Below, one piece after another: positions 27,982 to 41,699 of a DNA stretch of 64,000 nt; position 1 is the stretch's first letter, and each line of letters starts with the position of its first letter. Where the stretch lies: assembly GCF_002354895.1 (NCBI RefSeq), contig NZ_CP023439.1, positions 1,054,001-1,118,000 on the forward strand. The letters are read 5' to 3'. This DNA is from Thauera sp. K11 (GTDB taxonomy: Bacteria > Pseudomonadota > Gammaproteobacteria > Burkholderiales > Rhodocyclaceae). The translations under genes were made by a program, and so were the position numbers. The notes below the pieces were generated by a model that had not been told where the DNA came from, searched no databases, and saw only the letters and a list, made by a program, of their open reading frames with translations.

Positions 27982-30057
27982 TCAGCGCGTAGAGCGCTGC
28001 CGCGCGGATGGAGTTCCGGAGGCGGGGCTGCCGTGCAGCGGCGGGCGCTCCGCTTCGTCCTCCGGACTGCCGCCGCCGGGCATCGGCGTTCCCTCGTCGG
28101 CGCCGTGGAAGACCTGGACCTGGTTGCTGCCCGCGGCCTTGGCCTCGTACATCGCGCGGTCGGCGCGGCGCAGCAGTTCATCCACCGTCGCCTGATGGCC
28201 GCAGTAGGTCGTCAGGCCGATGCTGGGGGTGCATTGCAGCGTGTGCATGTCGAGCAGGTACGGCTGGTTGAGGCTGGAGAGGAGCTTGGCGGCGATGGCC
28301 GCGGCCTTGTGTTCGGCCTCGGCGGGCGTGCCGGCGAGGTCTTCCAGCATCACCACGAACTCGTCCCCGCCCAGCCGCGCCACCGTGTCGCCTTCGCGCA
28401 CGCCGGCGCGCAGGCGGTGCGCCACCTCGCTCAGCAGCAGGTCGCCCGCGTGGTGGCCCAGCGTGTCGTTGATCGCCTTGAACTTGTCCAGATCGACGAA
28501 CAGCAGCGCGCCGTGCAGGCCGGAGCGGCTGCTGGCGGCAAGCTGGTGGCGCAGGCGGTCGAGCAGCAGGCGGCGGTTCGGCAGGCCGGTCAGCGGGTCG
28601 TAGAAGGCGAGGTCGCGGATCGCCAGTTCGGCGATCTTGCGGTCGGTGACGTCGAGTATCACGCCGTCGATCCACAGTACGCGGCCGTCGCCGTCGCAGG
28701 TGGCGCGGCCGCGCTCGCTGGCCCAGCGGATCTGGCCGTCGCGGGCACGGATGCGGTATTCGAGGTTGTAGGTGCCGCGTTCGGCCACCGCGCGGGCGAT
28801 CGCGTCGCGCACCGCCGGGGTGTCGTCCGGGTGGATGAACGTGCGGTAGGCGACGCTGCCGGACAGGAAGCTCTCGGGCGGCTCGCCGGTCAGCCCTTCG
28901 ATGTCGCGGCTGACGTGCAGTGCGCGCCACGGCGGCGCGGCCTCGGTGCGGAACACGGTGCCGGGCACGTTTTCCACCAGCGTCTGGAAGCGATCGCGGC
29001 TCTGCGCCAGCTCGACAGCCGCCGCCTGCATCCTGCGCCGGTGCCGTGCGCCCTTGAGCATCACCGCGAACAGCAGCAGGCTGAACGCGGAGCCGCCGAG
29101 CAGGATCAGCAGGGGCTCGTTGCTCGAGGTGCTGTCCTCGAACATGCTGCTGCTCTTGAAGCGCGCGATCCACGGCCGGCCGCCGAAGACGAGTTCCAGG
29201 TCGCGGCCGTGCAGCGCCGCGCGCCCGGCGCCGGGCGAGGCGTAGAGCAGGTTGTCCGGCGCCGGGGCGAGGTCGAAGAGTTCGATCTCGATGTCCTCGT
29301 TGCTGCTGTCGAAGAGGGAGCGCATCAGGTCGTGGGCGCGGAACGGGCTATAGACGTAGCCGGCCAGCGCCGCGCGGCGTGCTTTCGCGTTGCCATGCCC
29401 CGTGTCCGCGCGATACACCGGCATGTACATCAGGAAGCCGGGCTGCACGTCGGTGTCGGTCTCCTGCACCAGCGTGACCTTGCCCGACAGCGCCAGCCGG
29501 CCGGTGTCGCGCGCGCGCTCCATGGCCTCGCGGCGGATCGGCTCGGAATACATGTCGTAGCCGAAGGCGCGCAGGTTGCGGCCGGAAAACGGCTCCAGGT
29601 AGATGATGCTGGTGTAGGCGTCGCGCTCGCCGGCGGGCTGCACCGTGTAGTCCGCGAAGCCGGCCGCGCGTATCGCGCGTTCGTGCTCGGCCAGCGTGTC
29701 GCGCGGCACCACCAGCGCGAAGCCGGTTCCGAGTATGCCCGGCAGCGAGGTGTCCAGTTGCAACTGGTCGATGTAGGCGCGCCATTCCGTGCGGGTCACG
29801 CTGTCGCTGGCGGCGAACAGCGCCGCGCCGCCGCGCAGCACCTGCTCGTAAGCCTGCAGGCGGCTGATCAGCATGCTGCGCTCCTTGTCGGCGCGGTAGT
29901 CGAAGCGGTCCCGCGCGCGCTGCAGCAGATGGTGCTCGGAGTACTGCCACAGGATGAGCGTGAGCAGCGTGGACAGGCCCAGCGTCAACCACGCGAATCC
30001 TTCGCGGCCGAGGAGGCTGCTCGATCCCTGGGATGTGTGCTTGTCGGTCGGCGGCAT
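27982..30057 (-). CDS. CHASE-PAS-GGDEF diguanylate cyclase
   Basis: A 691-aa inner-membrane enzyme predicted to make cyclic di-GMP. The first membrane segment (about residues 20-40) precedes a periplasmic CHASE domain (QLDTSLPGILGTGFA), then a second membrane segment (about 325-345). A PAS domain (about 375-500) follows, then a GGDEF domain with the intact catalytic motif ARLGGDEFVVML and an RxxD inhibitory site (REGD) five residues before it. No EAL domain is present. Start chosen at 30057; upstream in-frame ATGs lie in proline-rich sequence. Confidence 0.92.
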   Translation of the reverse strand: MPPTDKHTSQGSSSLLGREGFAWLTLGLSTLLTLILWQYSEHHLLQRARDRFDYRADKERSMLISRLQAYEQVLRGGAALFAASDSVTRTEWRAYIDQLQLDTSLPGILGTGFALVVPRDTLAEHERAIRAAGFADYTVQPAGERDAYTSIIYLEPFSGRNLRAFGYDMYSEPIRREAMERARDTGRLALSGKVTLVQETDTDVQPGFLMYMPVYRADTGHGNAKARRAALAGYVYSPFRAHDLMRSLFDSSNEDIEIELFDLAPAPDNLLYASPGAGRAALHGRDLELVFGGRPWIARFKSSSMFEDSTSSNEPLLILLGGSAFSLLLFAVMLKGARHRRRMQAAAVELAQSRDRFQTLVENVPGTVFRTEAAPPWRALHVSRDIEGLTGEPPESFLSGSVAYRTFIHPDDTPAVRDAIARAVAERGTYNLEYRIRARDGQIRWASERGRATCDGDGRVLWIDGVILDVTDRKIAELAIRDLAFYDPLTGLPNRRLLLDRLRHQLAASSRSGLHGALLFVDLDKFKAINDTLGHHAGDLLLSEVAHRLRAGVREGDTVARLGGDEFVVMLEDLAGTPAEAEHKAAAIAAKLLSSLNQPYLLDMHTLQCTPSIGLTTYCGHQATVDELLRRADRAMYEAKAAGSNQVQVFHGADEGTPMPGGGSPEDEAERPPLHGSPASGTPSARQRSTR

Positions 30058-30263
30058 GGCTTCTGTCCGGCGAGGCGGCGGTGGGTGGGGCATTCGTGCG
30101 CGGCCCGGCGGGCCGGTCGTCCGCCGTGCAGGCGCGTCGACGCGCATATCATGCCCCCGGCGCGCGCGCCATGCACATGCCGGACGCGCGTCGGAATCGC
30201 ATCCGCCGTCCCGGCCCCGGCGTCTCGCGGGCCGAAGTGAGGCGGGGAAGGGGCGTCGCGTGG

Positions 30264-30269
30264 TAACAT
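30264..30269 (+). promoter_or_regulatory. Candidate extended -10 of gyrA
   Basis: TGGTAACAT (30261-30269) has the TGn extension and a -10-like hexamer, 40 bp before the gyrA ATG. No -35 is evident. Confidence 0.35.
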
Positions 30270-30308
30270 TGCACGTTTTTGATTCACGCGGATTTTCCGC
30301 CTTCGAGC

Positions 30309-32977
<2,669 letters not shown>

Positions 32978-32978
<1 letters not shown>

Positions 32979-34075
32979 TGAGCCGCGTGTGGAACTTCAG
33001 CGCCGGTCCGGCGGTGCTGCCCGAGGAGGTGCTGCGCCAGGCCGCCGACGAGATGCTCGACTGGCACGGTTCGGGCATGAGCGTGATGGAGATGAGCCAT
33101 CGCGGCAAGGAATTCATCTCCATCATCGAAGAGGCCGAGGCCGACCTGCGCGAACTGCTCGCCATCCCGTCCGGCTACCGCGTGCTGTTCATGCAGGGCG
33201 GGGCGATCGCCGAGAACGCGATCATCCCGATGAACCTGCTCGGCACCCGGCGCGCGGCCGACTACGTCGTGACCGGCTCGTGGTCGGCGAAGTCGGAGAA
33301 GGAAGCGCGCAAGTACGGCGAGGTCAACATCGCCGCCAGTTCGCAGGCGGGCGGCTGCACCACCGTGCCGGCGATGGCCGGCTGGAAGCTTTCACCCGAC
33401 CCGGCCTACGTCTTCACCTGCACCAACGAGACCATAGGCGGCGTCGAGTACCCGTTCGAGCCGGACCTGGCGCAGATCGGCCGCGGCGACGTGCCGGTGG
33501 TGGCCGACATGTCCTCGAACATCCTGTCGCGCGTCATCGACGTATCGAGGTACGGCCTGATCTTCGGCGGCGCGCAGAAGAACATCGGCCCGGCCGGCGT
33601 CACGCTGGTCGTCGTGCGCGACGACCTGATCGGCCATGCGATGCCGCACTGCCCGACCGCCTTCGACTTCAGGATCGTGGCGGACAACCACTCCATGTAC
33701 AACACGCCGCCCACCTACGCGATCTACGTCGCGGGCCTCGTGTTCCGGTGGCTCAAGCGCCAGGGCGGCGTCGCCGCGATCGAGGCGCGCAACGTCGCCA
33801 AGGCGAAGCTGCTCTACGACTTCCTCGACGGCAGCGGCTTCTACGAGAATCGCGTCGACCCGGCGTGCCGCTCGCGCATGAACGTGCCCTTCTTCCTCGG
33901 CGACGAGGCGCTGAACGACACCTTCCTGGCCGAGGCGAAGGCGGCGGGGCTGCTGCAGTTGAAAGGGCACAAGTCGGTCGGCGGCATGCGCGCGTCGATC
34001 TACAACGCGATGCCGATCGAAGGCGTGCAGGCGCTGGTGGATTTCCTGCGCGACTTCGCGGCGCGAAAGGGCTGA
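32978..34075 (+). CDS. serC: Phosphoserine aminotransferase
   Basis: A 365-aa PLP enzyme of serine (and pyridoxine) biosynthesis, turning 3-phosphohydroxypyruvate and glutamate into phosphoserine. It begins [14 protein letters not shown] as usual. The PLP lysine is about residue 201 in [12 protein letters not shown]. Two adjacent ATGs exist (32975, 32978). AGGAGG at 32965-32970 is 7 bp from the second, which was chosen; the gene overlaps the gyrA stop by one base. Confidence 0.97.
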
Positions 34076-34109
34076 GCGCCGGCGACGGCCGAACATGGAA
34101 GGGCAGGGC

Positions 34110-35177
34110 ATGAGCGACGAACTGCTGAAGCTGAGAAACCGGATCGACCACCTCGACGAGGAAATCCTCGCCCGCCTGTCCGAGCGCGCCCGCTGCGCGC
34201 AACGGGTGGGCGAGATCAAGCAGGGCAACGCCTACTACCGGCCCGAGCGCGAGGCGCAGGTGCTGCGCCGGCTCGCCGACCTCAACCCGGGCCCGCTGCC
34301 CGCCGATTCGGTGAAGAAGATCTTCCGCGAGATCATGTCGGCCTGCCTGGGCCTCGAGCATCCGCAGAAAGTGGCCTACCTCGGTCCGGCCGGCACCTTC
34401 TCGGAGAGCGCCAGCCGCAAGCAGTTCGGCTCGGCGCCGACCTTCGTCGCGATGACGACCATCGAGGACGTGTTCCGCGCGGTGGAAGCGGGCAACGTGA
34501 ACTACGGCGTGGTGCCGGTGGAGAACTCGACCGAGGGCGCGGTCAGCGTCACCCTCGACCTGCTGCTCGCCAGTCCGGTGAAGGTGTGCGGCGAGATCAA
34601 CCTGCGCATCCACCAGCAACTGATGTCGCGCGCCGAGGGCATCGGCGCCGCCAGGCGCCTGTATTCGCATGCCCAGTCGCTCGCGCAGTGCCACGAATGG
34701 CTCAACCGCAACCTGCCGCACCTGCCGCGCGTGCCGGTCGCCAGCAACGCAGAGGCGGCGCGCATGGCCGCCGAGGACCCCGAATCCTGCGCGATCGCCG
34801 GCGAGGCTGCGGCCGAACTTTACGGGCTCAACATCCTCGCCACCAACATCGAGGACGACCCGAACAACACCACCCGCTTCCTCGTCATTGCCGACCACGA
34901 CGCCGGCCCGTCGGGGCTGGACCGGACCTCGCTGGTGTTCTCCGCGCTGAACCGCCCCGGCGCGGTGCATGCGCTGCTCGAACCGCTCGCCCGCCACGGC
35001 GTCGACATGACCAAGCTGCAGTCGCGTCCGGCGCAGTCCGGCCTGTGGGAATACGTCTTCTACGCCGACATCAGGGGGCACCAGCGGGACGCGCCGGTGG
35101 CGGCGGCGCTCGCGGAACTCGGCGAGCGTGCCGCGTTCCTGAAGGTGCTCGGGTCCTACCCGGTCGCCGCGATCTGA
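34110..35177 (+). CDS. pheA: Bifunctional chorismate mutase / prephenate dehydratase
   Basis: A 355-aa P-protein of phenylalanine synthesis. The N-terminal chorismate mutase (about 1-85; RNRIDHLDEEILARLSERARCA) precedes a prephenate dehydratase domain (about 90-265; VVPVENSTEGAVSVTLD and NNTTRFLVI) and an ACT regulatory domain (about 275-355; RPGAVHALLEPL). The ACT motif usually written ESRP reads QSRPAQSG here. ATG 34110 was preferred to 34095 because only it has purine-rich sequence upstream. No attenuator was recognised. Confidence 0.97.
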   Translation: MSDELLKLRNRIDHLDEEILARLSERARCAQRVGEIKQGNAYYRPEREAQVLRRLADLNPGPLPADSVKKIFREIMSACLGLEHPQKVAYLGPAGTFSESASRKQFGSAPTFVAMTTIEDVFRAVEAGNVNYGVVPVENSTEGAVSVTLDLLLASPVKVCGEINLRIHQQLMSRAEGIGAARRLYSHAQSLAQCHEWLNRNLPHLPRVPVASNAEAARMAAEDPESCAIAGEAAAELYGLNILATNIEDDPNNTTRFLVIADHDAGPSGLDRTSLVFSALNRPGAVHALLEPLARHGVDMTKLQSRPAQSGLWEYVFYADIRGHQRDAPVAAALAELGERAAFLKVLGSYPVAAI

Positions 35178-35198
35178 ATCGATTCCTGGGAGAAGCTC

Positions 35199-36296
35199 AT
35201 GAGCGTCGCCGATCAGGCCCCGTCCTACATCCGTTCCATCATGCCCTACCAGCCGGGCAAGCCGATTTCCGAGCTGGCACGCGAAATGGGCATGCCCGAG
35301 GCGAGCATCGTCAAGCTCGCCTCCAACGAGAATCCGCTCGGCATGAGCGCGGCGGCGCGCGAGGCGGCGGGCCGCGCGCTGGCCGAGGGCGCGCGCTACC
35401 CGGACGGCAGCGCATTCGCCTTCAAGGCCGCGCTGTGCCGCAAGTTCGGCGTGCGCCAGGAGCAACTGGTGGTCGGCAACGGCTCGAACGACGTGCTCGA
35501 GATCGCCGCGCAGGCTTTCCTCGCGCCGGGGCTGTCCGCGGTGTACGCCCAGCATGCGTTCGCGGTATATCCGCTGGCGACCAATGCCAGGGGCGCGCGC
35601 GGCATCGAGGTGCCGGCGAAGAACTTCGGCCACGATCTCGACGCGATGGCGGCGGCGATCGCCGCCGACACCCGCATCGTGTTCATCGCCAATCCCAACA
35701 ATCCGACCGGCACCTTCGTGCCCGGCACGCAGCTCGAAGCCTTCCTGCAGAAGGTGCCGCGGGACGTTCTGGTGGTGCTGGACGAGGCATACACCGAATA
35801 CCTGGCCGAGGACCAGCGCTACGACGCCATCGCCTGGCTCGACCGCTTCCCCAACCTGCTGGTGTCGCGCACCCTGTCGAAAGCCTACGGCCTGGCGGGC
35901 CTGCGCGTCGGCTATGCGATCGCGCACCCGGACGTCGCCGACCTGATGAACCGCGTGCGCCAGCCCTTCAACGTGTCGAACATCGCGCTGGCCGCTGCCG
36001 AGGCGGCGCTGGCGGACGACGAATACCTCGCCCGCAGCGCCGACATCAACCGCCGCGGCATGGCGCAGGTCACCGCGGCCTTCGCCGCGATGGGGCTGGA
36101 ATGGATACCCTCGGCCGGCAACTTCGTCACCGTCAAGGTGGGCGACGCGGCGGCGGTGAACCAGGCGCTGCTGCGCCAGGGTGTCATCGTGCGTCCGATC
36201 GGCGGCTACGGCATGCCGCATTGGCTGCGGGTGTCGATCGGCCTGCCGGAAGAGAACGCGCGCTTCATCGAGGCGTTGCAGCAGGCGCTCGCCTGA
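35199..36296 (+). CDS. hisC: Histidinol-phosphate/aromatic aminotransferase
   Basis: A 365-aa class I/II PLP aminotransferase. The PLP lysine is residue 228 in SRTLSKAYGLAGLRVG, and ANPNNPTGTF is the cofactor-binding loop. Placement between pheA and tyrA rather than in a his operon suggests its main work is transamination in tyrosine and phenylalanine synthesis, perhaps with broad specificity covering histidinol phosphate; this is inferred from context. A ribosome site (GGGAGAAGC) precedes the ATG. Confidence 0.93.
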   Translation: MSVADQAPSYIRSIMPYQPGKPISELAREMGMPEASIVKLASNENPLGMSAAAREAAGRALAEGARYPDGSAFAFKAALCRKFGVRQEQLVVGNGSNDVLEIAAQAFLAPGLSAVYAQHAFAVYPLATNARGARGIEVPAKNFGHDLDAMAAAIAADTRIVFIANPNNPTGTFVPGTQLEAFLQKVPRDVLVVLDEAYTEYLAEDQRYDAIAWLDRFPNLLVSRTLSKAYGLAGLRVGYAIAHPDVADLMNRVRQPFNVSNIALAAAEAALADDEYLARSADINRRGMAQVTAAFAAMGLEWIPSAGNFVTVKVGDAAAVNQALLRQGVIVRPIGGYGMPHWLRVSIGLPEENARFIEALQQALA

Positions 36297-36315
36297 TCCA
36301 CGGAGGCCGGCGGTC

Positions 36316-37203
36316 ATGCCCCTGATCGGCAAGCTGGTGGTGTGCGGTGTCGGCCTCATCGGAGGTTCGTTCGCGCTTGCGCTCAGGCGCGCGGGCGCGG
36401 TCGGCCGGGTGGCCGGCATCGGCCGCAGCCGGGCGCCGCTGGAGCGCGCGCTGGCGCTCGGCGTGATCGACGAGATCGCCGCCGGCTGGGCGGATGCGCT
36501 CGACGGCGCCGACCTGGTGCTGCTCGCCGCGCCGGTCGGCCAGATGGACGCCATCATGGCGGCCATGGCGCCGCACCTGCGGTCCGGCACCGTCGTCACC
36601 GATGCGGGCAGCACCAAGCGCGACGTGGTCGATGCGATCTACCGGAACCTGGACGCGCAACTGCCCTGGGTGGTGCCGGCGCATCCCATCGCCGGCGCGG
36701 AGAAGAGCGGGGTGGAGGCAGCCTTCGCCGGGCTCTACGACAAGCGCCGCGTCGTGCTGACGCCGCTGCCGGAGAACGCGCCCCAGGCGGTGGACAAGGT
36801 GCGGGCGGCGTGGATCGCCTGCGGCGCGGCGGTCAGCGCCACGTCGCCGCAGGAGCACGACCGCGTTTTCGCCGCCGTCAGCCATCTGCCGCACCTGCTC
36901 GCTTTCGGGCTGGTGGATGACCTGGCGCGGCGGCCGAACGCCGAACTGCTGTTCTCGCACGCCGCCGGGGGTTTTCGCGACTTCACCCGCATCGCCGGCA
37001 GCCATCCGGAGATGTGGCGCGACATCTGTCTGGCCAACGCCGGGGCGCTGCTCGCCGAACTCGACCAGTACGTCGCCGAACTCGCCCAGTTGCGGGCACT
37101 GCTCGCCGCCGGCGACGGCGCGGGCCTGGAGGCGGTGTTCGACAACGCCCGGCGGGCACGCAACGCCTGGGCCGCGGGCCTGCCGATCCAGACGGCCGAA
37201 TGA
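36316..37203 (+). CDS. tyrA: Prephenate dehydrogenase
   Basis: A 295-aa monofunctional NAD(P)-dependent prephenate (or arogenate) dehydrogenase of tyrosine synthesis. The Rossmann loop is [16 protein letters not shown] at the N terminus. [12 protein letters not shown] and [16 protein letters not shown] carry the conserved substrate residues, and [13 protein letters not shown] the conserved histidines of the helical domain. No chorismate mutase domain is attached. It starts 19 bp after hisC and runs into aroA with 46 bp between. Confidence 0.95.
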   Translation: MPLIGKLVVCGVGLIGGSFALALRRAGAVGRVAGIGRSRAPLERALALGVIDEIAAGWADALDGADLVLLAAPVGQMDAIMAAMAPHLRSGTVVTDAGSTKRDVVDAIYRNLDAQLPWVVPAHPIAGAEKSGVEAAFAGLYDKRRVVLTPLPENAPQAVDKVRAAWIACGAAVSATSPQEHDRVFAAVSHLPHLLAFGLVDDLARRPNAELLFSHAAGGFRDFTRIAGSHPEMWRDICLANAGALLAELDQYVAELAQLRALLAAGDGAGLEAVFDNARRARNAWAAGLPIQTAE

Positions 37204-37249
37204 CCGGAGCGCGGGTGTCCGCCGCCGCTCCCTATTTTCCGAGGTGATG

Positions 37250-39202
37250 ATGGAATTTCTCGATCTGCCGCCGATGCTGGGCGCCGCGGGCACCGTCCGC
37301 CTGCCCGGTTCCAAGAGCATCTCGAACCGCGTGCTGCTGCTGGCCGCGCTGGCCGAGGGCGAAACCGACATCCGCGACCTGCTGTCGTCCGACGATGTGG
37401 ACCGCATGCTCGATGCGCTGACGGCGCTCGGCGTGAGTTGGCGGCGCGAAGGCGAGGGCGGGAGCTACCGCGTCGTCGGTGCCGGCGGCCCGTTCCCGGT
37501 GAAGTCGGCCGAACTCTTCCTCGGCAATGCCGGCACCGCGTTCCGGCCGCTCACCGCCGCGCTCGCGCTGTCGGGCGGGGAATACACGCTGTCCGGCGTG
37601 CCGCGCATGCACGAACGGCCGATCGGCGATCTGGTGGAGGCGCTGCGCCAGCTCGGCGCCGACATCACCTGCACCGCCAACGAGGGATTCCCGCCGCTGC
37701 GCCTGAAGCCGGCGACGATCCGCGCGGGCGGCGTCGTCAGCGTGCGCGGCGACGTGTCGAGCCAGTTCCTCACCGCGCTGCTGATGGCGCTGCCGCTCAC
37801 CGGCGTGGAGACGACGGTGGAGGTGGTCGGCGAACTGATCTCCAAGCCCTACATCGCGATCACGCTGGAACTGATGGCCCGCTTCGGCGTCGCCGTGGAG
37901 CGCGAGGGCTGGGCGCGCTTCGTCGTGCCAGGCGGCGTGCGCTACCGCAGCCCGGGCACGGTGTATGTCGAGGGCGACGCGTCGTCGGCGTCGTATTTCC
38001 TCGCCGCCGGCGCGATCGGCGGCGGGCCGGTGCGCGTCGAGGGCGTCGGCCGCGACAGCATCCAGGGCGACGTGCGCTTCGCCGAGGCGCTGCAGCAGCT
38101 CGGCGCGCGCATCGCGATGGGCGACAACTGGATCGAGGCGGCCGCCCCGGCGGACGGCCGCCTGCGCGCCTTCGACCTCGACCTCAACCACATCCCGGAC
38201 GCGGCGATGACGCTGGCGGTGGCGGCGCTCTTCGCCGACGGTCCATGCACGCTGCGCAACATCGCCAGTTGGCGGGTGAAGGAGACCGACCGCATCGCGG
38301 CGATGGCGACCGAGCTGCGCAAGGTCGGCGCCGGGGTGGAGGAGGGGCCGGATCATCTGCGCGTGTCGCCGCCGGCGCGGCTCGTGCCCGCAGCGATCGA
38401 CACCTACGACGACCATCGCATGGCGATGTGCTTCTCGCTGGTCAGCCTCGGCGGCTGCCGCGTGCGCATCAACGACCCGAAGTGCGTCAACAAGACTTTC
38501 CCGGACTATTTCGCGGCCTATGCCGGGGTCGCGCGGCCGGTGCCGGTGGTGGCGATCGACGGCCCCTCCGCCTCGGGCAAGGGCACGGTGGCGGAGCGGG
38601 TGGCGGCCGCGCTGGGCTGGCACTACCTGGACAGCGGCTCGCTCTACCGCCTCGTCGCCCTCGCCGCGATCCGCGCCGGTGCGCCGCTGGACGACGAGGC
38701 GCTGCTCGGCCGGATCGCCGCCGACCTGCCGGCGGGCTTCGCCGGCGGGCGCGCATGGCTGGCCGGCGACGACGTCACCGACGCCATCCGCAACGAGGCA
38801 TGCTCGGTCGGCGCCTCGCAGGTCGCGGTGCTGCCCGCGGTGCGCAATGCGCTGTTCGACCGCCAGCGGGACTATCGCTGCGGCCCCGGCCTGGTGGCCG
38901 AAGGGCGCGACATGGGCTCGGTGATCTTTCCCGATGCGCCGGTCAAGGTCTTCCTCACCGCATCGGTCGAGGCGCGGGCCGGGCGTCGCCATAAGCAGTT
39001 GATGGAAAAGGGTTTGGCTGCTAACATGGAAAGCCTTCTGCAGGATCTGCGGGAGCGGGACGCGCGTGATGCCGCCCGCGCCGTGGCGCCGCTGCAGAAG
39101 TTGCCGGACGCGGTCCTGCTCGATACGACCAACATGGATGTCGACGAGGCCGTGGCCTTCGTTCTCGATCTCGTGCGGGGTCGCGGGCTGGTCGCCGGCT
39201 AG
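37250..39202 (+). CDS. aroA-cmk: Fused EPSP synthase / cytidylate kinase (AroA-Cmk)
   Basis: One 650-aa reading frame holding two enzymes. Residues 1 to about 427 are EPSP synthase of the shikimate pathway ([39 protein letters not shown] loop here as [12 protein letters not shown]). From about residue 430 follows cytidylate kinase ([12 protein letters not shown]-loop, [23 protein letters not shown]) for CMP/dCMP phosphorylation. The join is a few residues ([10 protein letters not shown]) with no stop or frameshift. In many relatives aroA and cmk are adjacent separate genes before rpsA, so fusion by loss of the intergenic stop is likely. ATG 37250 was chosen over 37247 for spacing to GAGG. Confidence 0.96.
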   Translation: MEFLDLPPMLGAAGTVRLPGSKSISNRVLLLAALAEGETDIRDLLSSDDVDRMLDALTALGVSWRREGEGGSYRVVGAGGPFPVKSAELFLGNAGTAFRPLTAALALSGGEYTLSGVPRMHERPIGDLVEALRQLGADITCTANEGFPPLRLKPATIRAGGVVSVRGDVSSQFLTALLMALPLTGVETTVEVVGELISKPYIAITLELMARFGVAVEREGWARFVVPGGVRYRSPGTVYVEGDASSASYFLAAGAIGGGPVRVEGVGRDSIQGDVRFAEALQQLGARIAMGDNWIEAAAPADGRLRAFDLDLNHIPDAAMTLAVAALFADGPCTLRNIASWRVKETDRIAAMATELRKVGAGVEEGPDHLRVSPPARLVPAAIDTYDDHRMAMCFSLVSLGGCRVRINDPKCVNKTFPDYFAAYAGVARPVPVVAIDGPSASGKGTVAERVAAALGWHYLDSGSLYRLVALAAIRAGAPLDDEALLGRIAADLPAGFAGGRAWLAGDDVTDAIRNEACSVGASQVAVLPAVRNALFDRQRDYRCGPGLVAEGRDMGSVIFPDAPVKVFLTASVEARAGRRHKQLMEKGLAANMESLLQDLRERDARDAARAVAPLQKLPDAVLLDTTNMDVDEAVAFVLDLVRGRGLVAG

Positions 39203-39295
39203 CTTGCCGGGCGCGGGCGCCATCCATCGGCGCCGCGGCCGTTTCTTCAATCAACCTTGTTTGCCGTCGCACGGCGGTCCCGGATCTTTGCCTTT

Positions 39296-40999
39296 ATGTC
39301 CAACACCACCCCCGCCCTCGAAGAAAGCTTTGCCGCCCTTTTCGAGGAAAGCCTCGCCCTGCAGGAAATGCGCGCCGGTGAAGTCATCACCGCCGAAGTC
39401 GTGCGCATCGACCAGAATTTCGTCGTCGTCAACGCCGGCCTGAAGTCCGAAAGCTACGTGCCCATCGAAGAGTTCCGCAACGACCGCGGCGAACTCGAAG
39501 TGAATCCGGGCGACTTCGTGCACGTCGCCATCGACGCGCTCGAGGACGGCTTCGGCGAAACCCGCCTGTCGCGCGAGAAGGCCAAGCGCATCTCGGCCTG
39601 GAACGATCTCGAGAAGGCCCTCAACGACGGCACGCTGGTCAAGGGCGTCATCACCGGGCGCGTCAAGGGTGGTCTGACTGTCATGACCAACAGCATCCGC
39701 GCCTTCCTGCCGGGTTCGCTGGTCGACATGCGTCCGGTCAAGGACACCACGCCGTACGAAGGCAAGGAATTCGAGTTCAAGGTCATCAAGCTCGACCGCA
39801 AGCGCAACAACGTCGTCGTGTCGCGCCGCGCCGTGCTCGAAGAGTCCATGGGCGAAGAGCGCCAGAAGTTGCTCGAGAACCTCAAGGAAGGCACGGTCGT
39901 CAAGGGCATCGTCAAGAACATCACCGACTACGGCGCGTTCGTGGACCTCGGCGGCATCGACGGCCTGCTGCACATCACCGACCTGGCCTGGCGCCGTGTT
40001 CGCCACCCGTCGGAAGTGCTCAACGTCGGCGACGAGATCGAAGCCAAGGTCCTCAAGTTCGACCAGGAAAAGAACCGCGTCTCGCTGGGCCTCAAGCAAC
40101 TGGGCGAAGATCCGTGGGTCGGCATCTCGCGCCGCTATCCGCAGGGCACCCGCCTGTTCGGCAAGGTGACCAACATCACCGACTACGGTGCGTTCGTTGA
40201 AGTCGAACAAGGTATCGAAGGTCTGGTGCACGTGTCCGAGATGGACTGGACCAACAAGAACATCCATCCGACCAAGGTCGTCCAGCTTGGCGACGAGGTC
40301 GAGGTCATGATCCTCGAGATCGACGAAGACCGTCGCCGCATCTCGCTGGGCATGAAGCAGTGCATGTCCAACCCGTGGGACGATTTCGCCATCAACCACA
40401 AGAAGGGCGACAAGGTCCGCGGCCAGATCAAGTCGATCACCGACTTCGGCGTGTTCATCGGCCTGGAAGGCGGCATCGACGGCCTGGTGCACCTGTCCGA
40501 CCTGTCGTGGAGCGAAACCGGCGAGGAAGCCGTGCGCCGCTTCAAGAAGGGCGACGAGGTCGAGGCCGTGGTGCTGGCGATCGACGTCGAGCGCGAGCGC
40601 ATCTCGCTGGGCATCAAGCAGCTCGAGGGCGATCCGTACACCAACTTCATCGCCACCCACGAGAAGAACAGCCTCGTGCGCGGCACCGTGAAGTCGGTCG
40701 ACGCCCGCGGTGCGGTGATCGCGCTGGGTGACGACGTGGAAGCCTACCTGCGCGCTTCCGAGGCGGCCGCCCACCGCGTCGATGACCTGACCACCGTGCT
40801 GAAGGAAGGCGACCAGGTCGAGGCGATGGTGATCAACGTCGATCGCAAGACGCGTTCGATCAATCTGTCGATCCGTGCCAAGGATCAGGCCGAACAGAGC
40901 GAAGCCATGCAGAAGCTGGCTTCCGAGAGTTCGGCTGCCTCGGGTACGACCAACCTTGGCGCACTGCTCAAGGCCAAGCTGAACGAACAGAAGAACTGA
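39296..40999 (+). CDS. rpsA: 30S ribosomal protein S1
   Basis: A 567-aa S1 protein with six consecutive S1 RNA-binding repeats; phrases such as [24 protein letters not shown] and [25 protein letters not shown] mark individual repeats. It unfolds mRNA on the 30S subunit. The ATG is preceded by CCCGGATCTTTGCCTTT with no Shine-Dalgarno sequence, as is usual for rpsA, whose translation is autoregulated by S1. Confidence 0.98.
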   Translation: MSNTTPALEESFAALFEESLALQEMRAGEVITAEVVRIDQNFVVVNAGLKSESYVPIEEFRNDRGELEVNPGDFVHVAIDALEDGFGETRLSREKAKRISAWNDLEKALNDGTLVKGVITGRVKGGLTVMTNSIRAFLPGSLVDMRPVKDTTPYEGKEFEFKVIKLDRKRNNVVVSRRAVLEESMGEERQKLLENLKEGTVVKGIVKNITDYGAFVDLGGIDGLLHITDLAWRRVRHPSEVLNVGDEIEAKVLKFDQEKNRVSLGLKQLGEDPWVGISRRYPQGTRLFGKVTNITDYGAFVEVEQGIEGLVHVSEMDWTNKNIHPTKVVQLGDEVEVMILEIDEDRRRISLGMKQCMSNPWDDFAINHKKGDKVRGQIKSITDFGVFIGLEGGIDGLVHLSDLSWSETGEEAVRRFKKGDEVEAVVLAIDVERERISLGIKQLEGDPYTNFIATHEKNSLVRGTVKSVDARGAVIALGDDVEAYLRASEAAAHRVDDLTTVLKEGDQVEAMVINVDRKTRSINLSIRAKDQAEQSEAMQKLASESSAASGTTNLGALLKAKLNEQKN

Positions 41000-41010
41000 T
41001 TCGGCCGGTC

Positions 41011-41295
41011 ATGACCAAATCGGAGCTGATCGCCCAGCTTGCGGCACGTTTTCCGCAACTGGTTGCTAAGGATGCCGATTACGCGGTCAAGATGATCCTC
41101 GATGCGATGTCCGATGCGCTTGCACGCGGCGATCGCATCGAGATCCGCGGGTTCGGGAGTTTCGCTCTGAATTACCGCCCGCCCCGCGTGGGGCGCAATC
41201 CGAAGTCGGGCGAGAAGGTGCATGTACCGGAAAAGTACGTGCCCCATTTCAAGGCCGGCAAGGAGTTGCGCGAGCGGGTGGATCTCTGCGAGTGA
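41011..41295 (+). CDS. ihfB: Integration host factor subunit beta
   Basis: A 94-aa DNABII protein that pairs with IhfA (encoded at 56.1 kb) to bend DNA. The beta-ribbon arm is seen in [20 protein letters not shown], with the DNA-intercalating Pro in RNPKSG. It follows rpsA by 11 bp as in most proteobacteria and ends before a rho-independent terminator. Confidence 0.97.
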   Translation: MTKSELIAQLAARFPQLVAKDADYAVKMILDAMSDALARGDRIEIRGFGSFALNYRPPRVGRNPKSGEKVHVPEKYVPHFKAGKELRERVDLCE

Positions 41296-41331
41296 CCGCG
41301 CGGCGAATGGTCGTCTTTGCAGGATGTCCCG

Positions 41332-41359
41332 GAAGGCGGCTGCGGCCGCCTTCTTTTTC
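41332..41359 (+). terminator. Rho-independent terminator after ihfB
   Basis: GAAGGCGGC-TGCG-GCCGCCTTC is a perfect 9-bp stem followed by TTTTTCG, 37 bp past the ihfB stop. Confidence 0.85.
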
Positions 41360-41387
41360 GTCATTCGCTCGGAGATAATGCGGACCC

Positions 41388-41693
41388 ATGCGCGCCTTGA
41401 TGTGGTTCTTCCGTCTGCTGCTTTTCTTCCTGCTGTTCGGGTTCGCGGTCAAGAACGACCATCTGGCGAACCTGTACTTCTTCTTCGGCTGGCAGTGGCA
41501 GCTTCCGCTGGTGTTCGTGATCCTGCTGAGCTTCGCGGCCGGTGCCCTGATCGGCGTGACGGCCACGTTCGCCTCCCTGCTGCGCAAGCACCGCGAGATC
41601 CGCCGCCTGCGCCGCCAGGTCGAGCGGCTGGAGCGCGACCGGGCCGAGCCGGCCGCGCCTGCGCCCGACGCGGTGAATGCGGAGACGCTCTGA
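41388..41693 (+). CDS. lapA: LapA-family (DUF1049) inner-membrane protein
   Basis: A 101-aa protein with two membrane segments (about residues 5-22 and 38-62) and a basic, coiled-coil-like cytoplasmic tail (RKHREIRRLRRQVERLERDR). LapA works with LapB (YciM), encoded 6 bp downstream, in setting lipopolysaccharide synthesis by FtsH-mediated LpxC turnover. The short spacing shows one operon. Confidence 0.88.
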   Translation: MRALMWFFRLLLFFLLFGFAVKNDHLANLYFFFGWQWQLPLVFVILLSFAAGALIGVTATFASLLRKHREIRRLRRQVERLERDRAEPAAPAPDAVNAETL

Positions 41694-41699
41694 TCAAGC

